From assembly GCA_003577005.1 (NCBI GenBank), contig QEUW01000134.1, forward strand, positions 1 through 16,889: a stretch of 16,889 nt of DNA. The letters run 5' to 3'. Shown piece after piece: positions 1 to 7,038 of this stretch. The first letter of the stretch is position 1. The number at the start of each line of letters is the position of its first letter. The position numbers and the translations under genes were made by a program. The stretch is from Chloroflexota bacterium (GTDB taxonomy: Bacteria > Chloroflexota > Anaerolineae > Caldilineales > Caldilineaceae). A model generated the notes under the pieces. It searched no databases. It saw nothing but the letters and a program-made list of their open reading frames with translations, and was not told where the DNA came from.

Positions 1-145
1 GTCTGGAAGCTAGATTTTAGACGTTCATGGCATACAATTGACTGTATAGCCCGACGATACAGGAGTGAAGTGGCCGGTTTTCCTCTCTACCGAACTGAAG
101 GCATTTGTCAAAGCACATCTACTGTAGAAAACAAATGTGGAACAC

Positions 146-154
146 AAAGGAGGG
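146..154 (+). promoter_or_regulatory. Ribosome binding site of the substrate-binding protein gene
   Basis: AAAGGAGGG is a near-perfect anti-Shine-Dalgarno match, 6 bases before the ATG at 161. It decides the start in favour of 161 over the GTG at 137. The leader 1-145 shows no convincing -35/-10 pair, so the transcript may begin upstream of the window. Confidence 0.85.
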
Positions 155-160
155 ATAGCA

Positions 161-2185
161 ATGGGCACAAACCGTAAAGCTCCTCAATTCTCGCGCCGCC
201 AATTTATGCGCCTTTCGGGGTTCACCGCAGCAGGGGTGATGATGGCTGCCTGTGGCGGGCCAGTGCCGGCCGCCGAAGCTCCAGCCGCACCGGCCGAGGC
301 CGCGGCTCCCGCGCCGGCCCAGGCAGCCGCGCCCGCCGGGCCGCCCTCACAGTACAACGAGGCGCCCATGCTGGCAGAACTGGTGGCCCAGGGCGAACTA
401 CCCCCGGTCGACCAGCGCCTCCCCGCCAACCCGGCGGTTGTCCCGGTGGTCGAGTCCATCGGCAATTATGGCGGCTCCATGCGACGGGCGTTCAAAGGCG
501 TCTCCGACCGCTGGGGGCCGAGCAAAGTGCAGGACAGTAGTTTAGTCCGTTACGACCTGGAACTTGCCTTCCACCCCGACCTGATCGAATCCTGGGAGCA
601 AAACGAGGATGCCACCGAGTTTACCATTCACCTGCGCGAGGGGCTAAAGTGGTCCGATGGCGTCGACTTCGACAGCAGCGCCTTTACCTGGTGGCACGAG
701 TATGTCGCCAAAGATGAGTTGTTGACTCCAGCCCCGCCCGTCAATTTCTCCACGGGCGACCCGCGGGTGTTGATGGAAGTGGAGGCGCCGGACAAGTACA
801 CGGTCAAGTTCAAGTTTGCCCATCCCAAGCCGCTCTTCATGGACTTTATGTCCCGTTCGCAACCCTTTACACCGGGCCACTACATGCAACAGTTCCACCC
901 CGACCTGACGGCAGACAAGGAAGCGCTGGAGCGGGCCATCCAGGAAGCGGGGGTCGAATCCTGGAACCAATATTACCTGGATCGCGACAGTTGGTATCTC
1001 AACCCCGACAAGCCGACCGTCGGGCCGTGGCGGGCGCGCAATTCGCTGTCCGGCGAACTCTTTACCATGGAGCGCAACCCCTATTTCCATCAGGTGGATG
1101 CGGAAGGCAACCAGTTGCCCTATATCGACCGGGTGCAGCACCGGCTTTTTGACAACAACGAAGTCTTCAATCTGTGGATCGTCGGCGGCGAGATCGACTT
1201 CCAGTCGCGCCATGTTGCAATTTCCGACTATACGTTGTTCAGCGAAAACGCCGACGCCGGCAACTACCAGATTCTGCTCGGCCCGACGCCAAACGGCGAA
1301 ACGTTGTCGATCAACCACGCCACCAAGAACGAGCGGCTGGCCGAATTCTTCCAGAACCGCGATGTGCGCATTGCGCTCAATGTGGCTGTGGACCGCAATG
1401 CAATCAACGAACTGGTCTACGACGGCCTCGGAGTTCCACGCCAGGCCAGCCCCACCTCACAGTCGCCCCAGTACCATGAGGGGGCGACCCAGGCCTACGC
1501 CTTCTACGACCCCCAGATGGCCAACGAATACCTGGACCGGGCCGGCTACAGCGAGAAAGACAGCGAGGGCTTCCGGCTCTGGAAGGACGGCAGCGGCGAG
1601 ACGATCAGCTTCGTCATTGAGGGCATCGATTCCACCGGCACGCCCAGCAACGATACGGTCATGCTGGTAATCAAGTACTTCGCCGATGTGGGGATCAAGG
1701 CCAGCTACCGCGCCGTCGAACGCTCGCTCTACGAAGAGCACTGGGGCGCCAACGAGATCGAAGCGCCCTGGTGGGGCGCCGGCCACGACATCCTGCCCTT
1801 TATCTCCCACTCGAACTACTACATTGGCGAACTCTTGGACCGCCCCTGGGCCGGCGCCTGGGGTCGCTGGTACCGCAATCGCGACGACCCCAACGGTGCG
1901 CCGCCACCCGATGGCCACTTCCTGTGGACGATGTGGGACATTTGGGCCCAGGCTCTGGTCGAGCCCGATGAGACCCGGCGCAATGAACTCTTTGCGCAGA
2001 TCATGGACATCTGGGCCGAAGAGGTGCCCGCCGTGGGTATCCTGGGTGAGTTGCCCGGCCCTATCATCGCCAGCAAGGACCTGCGCAACCTGGCCGCAGG
2101 TTATGTCCTCCAGGATGCCACTCGTGATGAATCGCTGGTCAACCCGGCGCAACTTTTCTGGGCAAATCCAGAGCAACATGGTTGA
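161..2185 (+). CDS. ABC transporter substrate-binding lipoprotein, family 5 (SBP_bac_5)
   Basis: Extracytoplasmic solute receptor of an ABC importer, 674 residues, of the peptide/oligosaccharide-binding family 5. The N-terminus has a twin-arginine motif SRRQFMR (11-17), a hydrophobic stretch and a lipobox-like MAAC with Cys31, so it is probably a Tat-exported lipoprotein. An Ala/Pro-rich flexible linker spans about 34-64. The rest shows family 5 signatures such as LIESWEQNEDATEFTIHLRE and a C-terminal region with EEVPAVGIL. The ATG at 161 is chosen because AAAGGAGGG (146-154) lies 6 bases upstream; an in-frame GTG at 137 would place that ribosome site inside the gene. No permease or ATPase gene is in the window, so the rest of the transporter is upstream or elsewhere. 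The ligand cannot be read from sequence; family 5 proteins bind peptides, but many in thermophiles and Chloroflexota bind oligosaccharides, which would fit the downstream genes. Confidence 0.95.
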   Translation: MGTNRKAPQFSRRQFMRLSGFTAAGVMMAACGGPVPAAEAPAAPAEAAAPAPAQAAAPAGPPSQYNEAPMLAELVAQGELPPVDQRLPANPAVVPVVESIGNYGGSMRRAFKGVSDRWGPSKVQDSSLVRYDLELAFHPDLIESWEQNEDATEFTIHLREGLKWSDGVDFDSSAFTWWHEYVAKDELLTPAPPVNFSTGDPRVLMEVEAPDKYTVKFKFAHPKPLFMDFMSRSQPFTPGHYMQQFHPDLTADKEALERAIQEAGVESWNQYYLDRDSWYLNPDKPTVGPWRARNSLSGELFTMERNPYFHQVDAEGNQLPYIDRVQHRLFDNNEVFNLWIVGGEIDFQSRHVAISDYTLFSENADAGNYQILLGPTPNGETLSINHATKNERLAEFFQNRDVRIALNVAVDRNAINELVYDGLGVPRQASPTSQSPQYHEGATQAYAFYDPQMANEYLDRAGYSEKDSEGFRLWKDGSGETISFVIEGIDSTGTPSNDTVMLVIKYFADVGIKASYRAVERSLYEEHWGANEIEAPWWGAGHDILPFISHSNYYIGELLDRPWAGAWGRWYRNRDDPNGAPPPDGHFLWTMWDIWAQALVEPDETRRNELFAQIMDIWAEEVPAVGILGELPGPIIASKDLRNLAAGYVLQDATRDESLVNPAQLFWANPEQHG

Positions 2186-2262
2186 TGCGTGATGCGTAAT
2201 TCGCAAAACATCATGCATCACGCATCACGCATCACGCATTACGCATCACGCATTACGCATCA
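2183..2262. repeat. GATGCGT/ACGCATC repeat forming long hairpins
   Basis: A low-complexity stretch built from the heptamer-like unit GATGCGT on one side and repeated ACGCATC/ATCACGCATTACGC units on the other. Bases 2183-2197 are perfectly complementary to 2220-2234 (15 bp, loop 22). Alternatively 2185-2200 pairs perfectly with 2238-2253 (16 bp, loop 37). The TGA stop of the substrate-binding protein gene (2183-2185) is the first three bases of the repeat. The element ends just before the ribosome site of the dioxygenase gene (AAGGAG 2269-2274). In RNA it would form a strong hairpin that could protect or punctuate the upstream message; it lacks a T-run. Confidence 0.85.
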
Positions 2263-2281
2263 CTTGTCAAGGAGATAATCG

Positions 2282-3139
2282 ATGATCGCAACTATGCCAG
2301 GAGTGCAGATCACGGAGGCGCACATTCAGCAGTTCCGTGAAGTGGGCTATGTTTTGATCGAAAACGCGCTCGATCCTTTTGGGCTTGACCGGGTGCGCGC
2401 CGCCTTTGAGCACGCCCAACGTACCACCGAACCCGAATGGCGGGCGATGCTCCAGAGCGGCGTCTACAAGGGTGGCTATGGCAACGGCCCCGACGCTCAC
2501 ACCATCAGCGAAGCCTACCAGTATGACGACCTCTTTCTCGACATTGCCGACAACCCTGTCATCAAACCCTTGCTGGAAGAGGTCATCGGCCCCAATCTCC
2601 AGGTGATGGAGATCGTCGCCCACTGCCATCACGGCCACACGGCGGCCCATACCGGCTGGCATCGCGACTGGCCGCCCTACCGCCATCCCAAGTATGCGCT
2701 TAAGGTCAAGGCCTTTTATTTCCTGGATGACCAGACCGAAGAGATGGGCTGTTTTACCATCGTGCCCGGCAGCCACAAGTGGGATGAGGACCCGCCGCGC
2801 GACCGCTATATGGGCGATACGCTGGAACAGATGCCGGGTCTCAAAAAGATGGTCGGCCCCGCCGGTAGCGTCCTGGTTTGGGATGTAACGCTCTGGCACA
2901 CGGGCACGGCCAACACCAGCGACCATGACCGGCGGCTGCTCATCTACGGCTATATGCCCTTCTGGGTTAAGAAATGGGAGAGCCGCACCCCGCCCGACAA
3001 CATCTTGCGCTGGGCCGATACGCCGTTGCGCCGCCAGCTGATGGGAATCCACGCCGTCCATGGCCGCGCCTCGTGGGACCGTAAAGACGTGGCCTATTTG
3101 CCTGAACATGAGGAGATGGCGAAGGCCAAAAAGTTTTGA
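2282..3139 (+). CDS. Phytanoyl-CoA dioxygenase (PhyH) family protein
   Basis: Predicted non-haem Fe(II)/2-oxoglutarate-dependent oxygenase, 285 residues, cytoplasmic (no signal peptide). The iron-binding facial triad is visible: H127-x-D129 in the segment GWHRDWPPYR, and the distal His206 in LWHTGTAN; Arg217/Arg218 is placed to bind the 2-oxoglutarate carboxylate. The strand FTIVPGSHKW (158-167) is the usual PhyH segment before the distal His. Length is typical of the family (250-300). The ATG at 2282 has AAGGAG (2269-2274) 7 bases upstream. It lies 96 bases after the binding-protein gene and upstream of the large 873-residue protein, so an accessory oxidation step in catabolism of an imported compound is plausible. 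The PhyH family includes hydroxylases and halogenases of very varied substrates, so the substrate is unknown. Confidence 0.92.
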   Translation: MIATMPGVQITEAHIQQFREVGYVLIENALDPFGLDRVRAAFEHAQRTTEPEWRAMLQSGVYKGGYGNGPDAHTISEAYQYDDLFLDIADNPVIKPLLEEVIGPNLQVMEIVAHCHHGHTAAHTGWHRDWPPYRHPKYALKVKAFYFLDDQTEEMGCFTIVPGSHKWDEDPPRDRYMGDTLEQMPGLKKMVGPAGSVLVWDVTLWHTGTANTSDHDRRLLIYGYMPFWVKKWESRTPPDNILRWADTPLRRQLMGIHAVHGRASWDRKDVAYLPEHEEMAKAKKF

Positions 3140-3186
3140 AGTCGACTGCACCTGGATGCCTTCACCCGCAAATTCTGGATAGGGAC

Positions 3187-3248
3187 CGTAGCGGCGATTT
3201 TCATCCCGCCGAATCGTCGTTGCAGGCGGGATGGAAACCGCCGCTACG
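3187..3248. repeat. Palindromic intergenic element with 24-base arms
   Basis: Imperfect palindrome: left arm 3187-3210 (begins CGTAGCGGCG, ends CATCCCGCC), 14-base loop 3211-3224, right arm 3225-3248 (begins GGCGGGATGG, ends CCGCTACG). The arms differ at two of 24 positions, and one of the two differences becomes a G-U pair in RNA. It sits in the 130-base spacer before the 873-residue protein gene. Size and shape resemble REP/MITE-like dispersed palindromes. There is no T-run, so it is not a classical terminator. Confidence 0.88.
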
Positions 3249-3269
3249 CGTCCACAAGGTAAAAATGTT

Positions 3270-5891
3270 ATGACTGAGACAACGAAAGCCGCGCTCAACC
3301 GGCTCGAATATCCGCTGGCCGCCGGTTATATCCATAACTGGCTCGTCGCCGGCCCCTATGCGCTGGAGATCGACAACCTGGCGTCTTTCGCCGGTGAGGA
3401 TTTCAAAGCCAAGATCGCTGCCGCACACTTCCGGCCCGACCTGCCGTTTGCTGAGACGCCTGCGGAGCAGAGCCGTTTTGTGCTTAGGGATGAGCGCGGC
3501 GAGCACCCTTTCACCTGGCAGGTGGGCCACACATTGGAGGATCATTTTGTCAACCTGACCGGCTTCTATCACACCTGCCACTACCTATGCGCCTGGGCCT
3601 ACGCCGAAGTCACGGTCGATGAGGCGTGCGCCGTTACCGCCACACTCACGACCAATGGGCCCGCCGATCTCTGGCTCAACGGCACCCACTGCCACCGGCA
3701 AGCTGAATTTCAGCTTCAACTTCCTTACAGGCGGTCGTTTACGCTCAATCTACAGGCGGGGTGCAACACTGTGCTGGTGCGCTTTGAAAATGTGGCGGCC
3801 CGCGCCTGCCCTTATGTCATGGCGCTGCATCTGGCCGGGGTTGATGATACGACAGCCAAAGTCACGTTGCCCTCGGCCATGCCCCTCTTCGAACGCCGGC
3901 AGCGGCTCGCCAATGTATTTGCCGCCGCCTACCTCGAACAGAGCACCTATCAGCGCGACCACGAGATCAAGGTCAAGTGGCCGGCGGACGCACGGGTGGC
4001 GGGCGAAATCGTCGTGCGGCTCCAGACCCCGGCCGGTCGTATCTATGCCGAAGGCAAACTCCTGGTCAGGCCCGGCGAGGAACTCAACCTGGGCAAAGCC
4101 TACCAGTATCCCGAAGGCTCCTACCAGATGGTGCTCATGCCCACCCAGACCGAATATTACGTACATGGTCTGCGCATCCAGCGGCGGATCGACTTGCAGA
4201 TTGCCAACGGCAAGTACTCGCTCGCCCCCTACGGCAGCTACGAGCAACGCCGCCGGGAAGCGCTCGATGACGCCGCCCGCCGCAACCTCAACCTCTTCTC
4301 CGAGATCGCCAAGATGGCGCTGGGGCGGTGGGAGCAGATCAAACCCGCCGTCATCGAAGCGGCCATCGCCGGCATCAACCGCCGCGCCGATTGCAGCGAT
4401 TTCTACCTGACCGGTCTGTTGGGGATGCAGTATCGCTTTGGCAACGACCCGGCCTTTCCCGCGGCGCTCAGGGAGCCGATCGAAGCGTGTATCCTCAACT
4501 TCAAATATTGGATGGACGAACCGCGCCCAGAGGGCACCCGAGACGCCATGTGCTACTGGACCGAGAACCACCAGATCCTCTTTCACACCTGCCAGGTGCT
4601 GGCCGGCCAGCTCTACCCGGATCGACTCTTTCCCAATGCCGGAAAAACCGGTGCGTGGCATCGCCAACAGGGCGAACGGCGCGCCTTTGCCTGGTTACGC
4701 AAACGAGCTGCCGGCGGTTTTCAAGAGTGGGATTCCAATTGCTACTTTAGCGAAGATGTGCTGGCCCTCAGCCACTTGGCCGACCTCGCCGAGACTGTCG
4801 AATTGGCGGAGATGGCGGCGGTGGTGCTGGACAAGCTCTTCTTTACCCTGGCGGTCAACTCGTTCAAGGGCGTCTTTGGCTCGACGCACGGGCGCACCTA
4901 CGCCGCGCAGATCAAGAGTGGGCGGCTGGAGGCGACGGCTGGGATCTCGCGCCTGCTCTGGGGTCAGGGCGTCTTCAACCGGAGCATCCTGGGTTTGGTG
5001 GGGTTGGCCTGCGCCCAGAGCTACGAGCTGCCGCCCATCCTGGCTCAGGTTGCCACGGTGCTGCCCGATGAACTGTGGAGCCGAGAACGGCACGCTGGCG
5101 TTTTTGAAGAAGAATACGACCGCAAAACCGGCACATGGGAAGTCAACAAAGTCAGCTACAAGACGCCCGATTACATGCTCGCTTCGGCGCAGGATTACCA
5201 GCCAGGCGAGGCGGGCGTGCAGCAACACATCTGGCAGGCCACTTTTGACCCAGACGCCGTGGTCTTTGTCAACCACCCGCACTGTCTGAGCGAGGACAAT
5301 TCACACCGGCCCAACGCCTGGCACGGCAATGTGATCCTGCCGCGCGTGGCGCAATGGAAGGATGTGCTGGTAGCGGTCCACAAGCTGCCGGCGGATGATT
5401 GGCTGGGTTTTACTCACGCCTATTTCCCCGCCTGGGCCTTCGACGAGTACGCACTGCGCGGCGGTTGGGCCTTTGCCCGCAAGGGGGATGGCTATCTGGC
5501 CCTGACGGCCAGCCGGGGTCTCGAACCGGTCTGGCGCGGCCCGCAGGCGTTGGAGGAATTGCGCTCGTACGGCCAGCACAACGTCTGGTTACTCCACATG
5601 GGCCGGGCCGCGCTCGATGGCGATTTTGCCGCTTTTCAAGAGAAGGTGCTGGGCCTGGACATCAGCTTTGAGGAGTTGTCGGTCCACGCCACGACGTTGC
5701 GCGGCGAGTCCATCGACTTTGGCTGGGAAGGGCCGCTGCTGATCAACGAGCACGAGCAGCCGCTGGACGGCTTCAAACATTACGACAATCTCTTCTGCCA
5801 GGTGGAATTGAACGCCGAAGCCATGGAGATCGAGTTTATCGACCAACTTATGCGGCTCGACTTCTCAGCGCGCGACGCTGATCGGGGTTGA
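3270..5891 (+). CDS. Large multidomain protein, possible uronic-acid polysaccharide lyase or glycosidase-like enzyme
   Basis: An 873-residue cytoplasmic protein (no signal peptide) that I cannot assign to a named family. Residues about 15-190 look like a galactose-binding-type beta-sandwich: WLVAGPY (24-30), DLWLNG (133-138) and LQAGCNTVLVRF (161-172) are typical of such domains in carbohydrate-active enzymes. A second beta segment covers about 195-320. Residues about 330-640 are helical with Trp/His/Asn clusters, notably YWTENHQ (429-435) and SNCYFSED (489-496), as in (alpha/alpha) toroid enzymes. The C-terminal 230 residues are beta-rich, starting near VNHPHCLSEDN (667-677), recalling the C-terminal sandwich of heparinase II/III-like lyases. 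An in-frame ATG at 3231 lies inside the palindrome arm; ATG 3270 with a weak AAGGT (3256-3260) is preferred. The neighbours (solute-binding protein, oxygenase, GH4) support a role in glycan breakdown; the chemistry is inference. Confidence 0.85.
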   Translation: MTETTKAALNRLEYPLAAGYIHNWLVAGPYALEIDNLASFAGEDFKAKIAAAHFRPDLPFAETPAEQSRFVLRDERGEHPFTWQVGHTLEDHFVNLTGFYHTCHYLCAWAYAEVTVDEACAVTATLTTNGPADLWLNGTHCHRQAEFQLQLPYRRSFTLNLQAGCNTVLVRFENVAARACPYVMALHLAGVDDTTAKVTLPSAMPLFERRQRLANVFAAAYLEQSTYQRDHEIKVKWPADARVAGEIVVRLQTPAGRIYAEGKLLVRPGEELNLGKAYQYPEGSYQMVLMPTQTEYYVHGLRIQRRIDLQIANGKYSLAPYGSYEQRRREALDDAARRNLNLFSEIAKMALGRWEQIKPAVIEAAIAGINRRADCSDFYLTGLLGMQYRFGNDPAFPAALREPIEACILNFKYWMDEPRPEGTRDAMCYWTENHQILFHTCQVLAGQLYPDRLFPNAGKTGAWHRQQGERRAFAWLRKRAAGGFQEWDSNCYFSEDVLALSHLADLAETVELAEMAAVVLDKLFFTLAVNSFKGVFGSTHGRTYAAQIKSGRLEATAGISRLLWGQGVFNRSILGLVGLACAQSYELPPILAQVATVLPDELWSRERHAGVFEEEYDRKTGTWEVNKVSYKTPDYMLASAQDYQPGEAGVQQHIWQATFDPDAVVFVNHPHCLSEDNSHRPNAWHGNVILPRVAQWKDVLVAVHKLPADDWLGFTHAYFPAWAFDEYALRGGWAFARKGDGYLALTASRGLEPVWRGPQALEELRSYGQHNVWLLHMGRAALDGDFAAFQEKVLGLDISFEELSVHATTLRGESIDFGWEGPLLINEHEQPLDGFKHYDNLFCQVELNAEAMEIEFIDQLMRLDFSARDADRG

Positions 5892-5918
5892 ATGGGTGCG
5901 TAGAAAAATTCGACTGAC

Positions 5919-6236
5919 TCAAACGGCCGACAGAATTGCTTGCAGATCCTCGCGGACCTCTTCGAGGCTGTATTGTGCTGCCAGCCCTCGCCGCCGTACT
6001 TCGTCCAGGATATCATAGATCGTGACACCGGCCAGTTCGGCGGCGCGGCCTTTGGTGATCTGCCCCTGCTCGTATTGGCGCAGGGCCTGGTCAAATCGCC
6101 AACGTTGTATGCCTTCGGCCAACAGCTTGCGCGCTACCGTCGTGCGGTCGATCTGTTCCTCTTGGGCGATCTGATCAAGATCCTGGATTATCGTCTCAGG
6201 AATACGAAGATTGAGTTGGCGGATTGCCTTATCCAT
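5919..6236 (-). CDS. UPF0175 family antitoxin with ribbon-helix-helix N-terminus
   Basis: A 105-residue likely antitoxin. Residues 7-43 (LNLRIPETIIQDLDQIAQEE onward) read as a ribbon-helix-helix DNA-binding domain; residues about 47-84 with GQITKGRAAELAGVTIYDIL are the UPF0175 core that usually partners PIN toxins. The ATG at 6236 has GAGAGGA (6245-6251, minus strand) 8 bases upstream; an in-frame ATG at 6257 has no ribosome site. It overlaps the end of the PIN toxin gene by 8 bases (6229-6236), so the two are translationally coupled with the toxin encoded first. Expected role: neutralise the toxin and autorepress the operon. Its 3' end converges on the 873-residue protein gene with only 27 bases between stops, which carry no obvious terminator. 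Confidence 0.88.
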   Translation of the reverse strand: MDKAIRQLNLRIPETIIQDLDQIAQEEQIDRTTVARKLLAEGIQRWRFDQALRQYEQGQITKGRAAELAGVTIYDILDEVRRRGLAAQYSLEEVREDLQAILSAV

Positions 6237-6789
6237 GATTTGTGTCCTCTCGTTCATGCCGGATGGCTTCAGCAGCCAATTTTAACGCGTTCAAGACTGC
6301 CAGATCGCTGTTCATAGCGACAGCAATACGGTCTAGTAAGTCCATACATCTCTCAAAAGGAATCCGTCTTGCAATATAGCCATAGAGCGGAAAGACCTGC
6401 AAAACCACATAGATGATTCCCTCTGCTCTTGCAACGGTGCGACCTTTGCGTTCTTCGATCAGGATTCGGGAACCGGTCTCTTTCGCATACGCCAGAGCCT
6501 TACATTCGCCAAGGTCAAGAATACCAGCGCTGTACCAGCGTTGCGCCAGTTGAAGCTGGGGTGGAGTCAAAGAAACGACCTGAATTTTGTCTGCCAGAAT
6601 CGCCGTCTCAATGACAAGCGCATCCAATTTTCTCGACCGTTTACCGGCCACCACTGTTTCTTCATAGACTGCCGGAGGAATGCAAAGCTTCCCATACACC
6701 TGACGCAGATCATCAATCGCCTGAAGTTTAGCGGTAATAATTAGTGAAGAAGCGTCCAAAACTGTGATGATCTCGTCATCAGTCTGCAT
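6229..6789 (-). CDS. PIN-domain toxin, DUF3368 family
   Basis: A 186-residue predicted Mg-dependent endoribonuclease of the VapC-like PIN fold. Acidic residues at PIN positions: Asp12 in VLDASSLI, Glu43/44 in VYEETV, Asp92 and Glu95 in ILDLGECKALAYAKE, and Glu112/113 in LIEERKGRTVARAEG. The DUF3368 form of the last motif usually has Asp (LLDD.. or LIDD..), so Glu there is a departure. Residues 140-186 form a helical tail. ATG 6789 is preferred to an upstream TTG at 6804; the ribosome site is weak (GAGCGG). A TATAAT hexamer (6804-6809, minus) would give a very short leader. It is the first gene of a leftward two-gene operon with the UPF0175 antitoxin. Target RNA unknown. Confidence 0.87.
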   Translation of the reverse strand: MQTDDEIITVLDASSLIITAKLQAIDDLRQVYGKLCIPPAVYEETVVAGKRSRKLDALVIETAILADKIQVVSLTPPQLQLAQRWYSAGILDLGECKALAYAKETGSRILIEERKGRTVARAEGIIYVVLQVFPLYGYIARRIPFERCMDLLDRIAVAMNSDLAVLNALKLAAEAIRHEREDTNHG

Positions 6790-6803
6790 ATTCCGCTCTA
6801 TCA

Positions 6804-6840
6804 ATTATAGACAAGATTGAGATAGCATTAGATAGCAAAT
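6804..6840 (-). promoter_or_regulatory. Candidate promoter and operator of the toxin-antitoxin operon
   Basis: On the minus strand a perfect TATAAT (6804-6809) lies 14 bases before the toxin ATG. No good -35 hexamer is seen 16-18 bases upstream. That region instead holds two direct copies of GATAGCA on the plus strand (6821-6827 and 6831-6837), spaced 10 bases, one helical turn. Such phasing suits a ribbon-helix-helix autorepressor. The regulatory role is inferred from position. Confidence 0.45.
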
Positions 6841-6881
6841 CCTATCATATTATCGATTCAGACTGGATTGATGTCAAATTG

Positions 6882-6936
6882 GCAGAGACCAGAGAAGCAA
6901 TGTTCTTTCAAAAAGCCTCCCTTCTCTGGCCTCTGC
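6882..6936. repeat. 16-bp inverted repeat between divergent units
   Basis: Left arm 6882-6897 (GCAGAGACCAGAGAAG) and right arm 6921-6936 (CTTCTCTGGCCTCTGC) are complementary except at one position, with a 23-base loop. It lies between the leftward toxin operon and the rightward OsmC gene, upstream of the OsmC promoter. It supports reading 6790-7038 as noncoding, although the OsmC frame stays open through it. Confidence 0.75.
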
Positions 6937-6948
6937 TACCCGTTCGAT

Positions 6949-6977
6949 GTGACATTCCGCGCCGATAGCAGTATACT
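6949..6977 (+). promoter_or_regulatory. Sigma70-type promoter for the OsmC-like gene
   Basis: GTGACA (6949-6954) and TATACT (6972-6977) are separated by exactly 17 bases, each one mismatch from consensus. The predicted start of transcription is near 6984, giving a leader of about 55 bases to the ATG at 7039. The -10 box lies within an inverted repeat, CCGATAG (6962-6968) and CTATCGG (6976-6982), which contains a third GATAGCA heptamer (6964-6970); a repressor bound here would block the promoter. Confidence 0.6.
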
Positions 6978-7038
6978 ATCGGAAGCCCTCCGGCTACTGA
7001 CATGCCAAATCTTCCTGGACTCTGCATCGAAAAAGCTT

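Noticed and set aside
1..22. Short hairpin GTCTGGAA/TTTTAGAC at the window edge
   Set aside because: Eight pairs with two G-T wobbles and no T-run; too weak and cut by the window start.
1..135. Promoter for the substrate-binding protein gene (TTGACT at 38, TTGTCA at 105)
   Set aside because: Neither hexamer has a plausible -10 box at 16-18 bases.
3231..3269. Upstream ATG at 3231 for the 873-residue protein
   Set aside because: It lies in the right arm of a palindrome, has no ribosome site, and the extra 13 residues are repeat-derived.
2267..3298. Minus-strand frame opposite the PhyH gene
   Set aside because: Antisense to a gene with intact catalytic motifs and a good ribosome site; open only because of high-GC codon bias.
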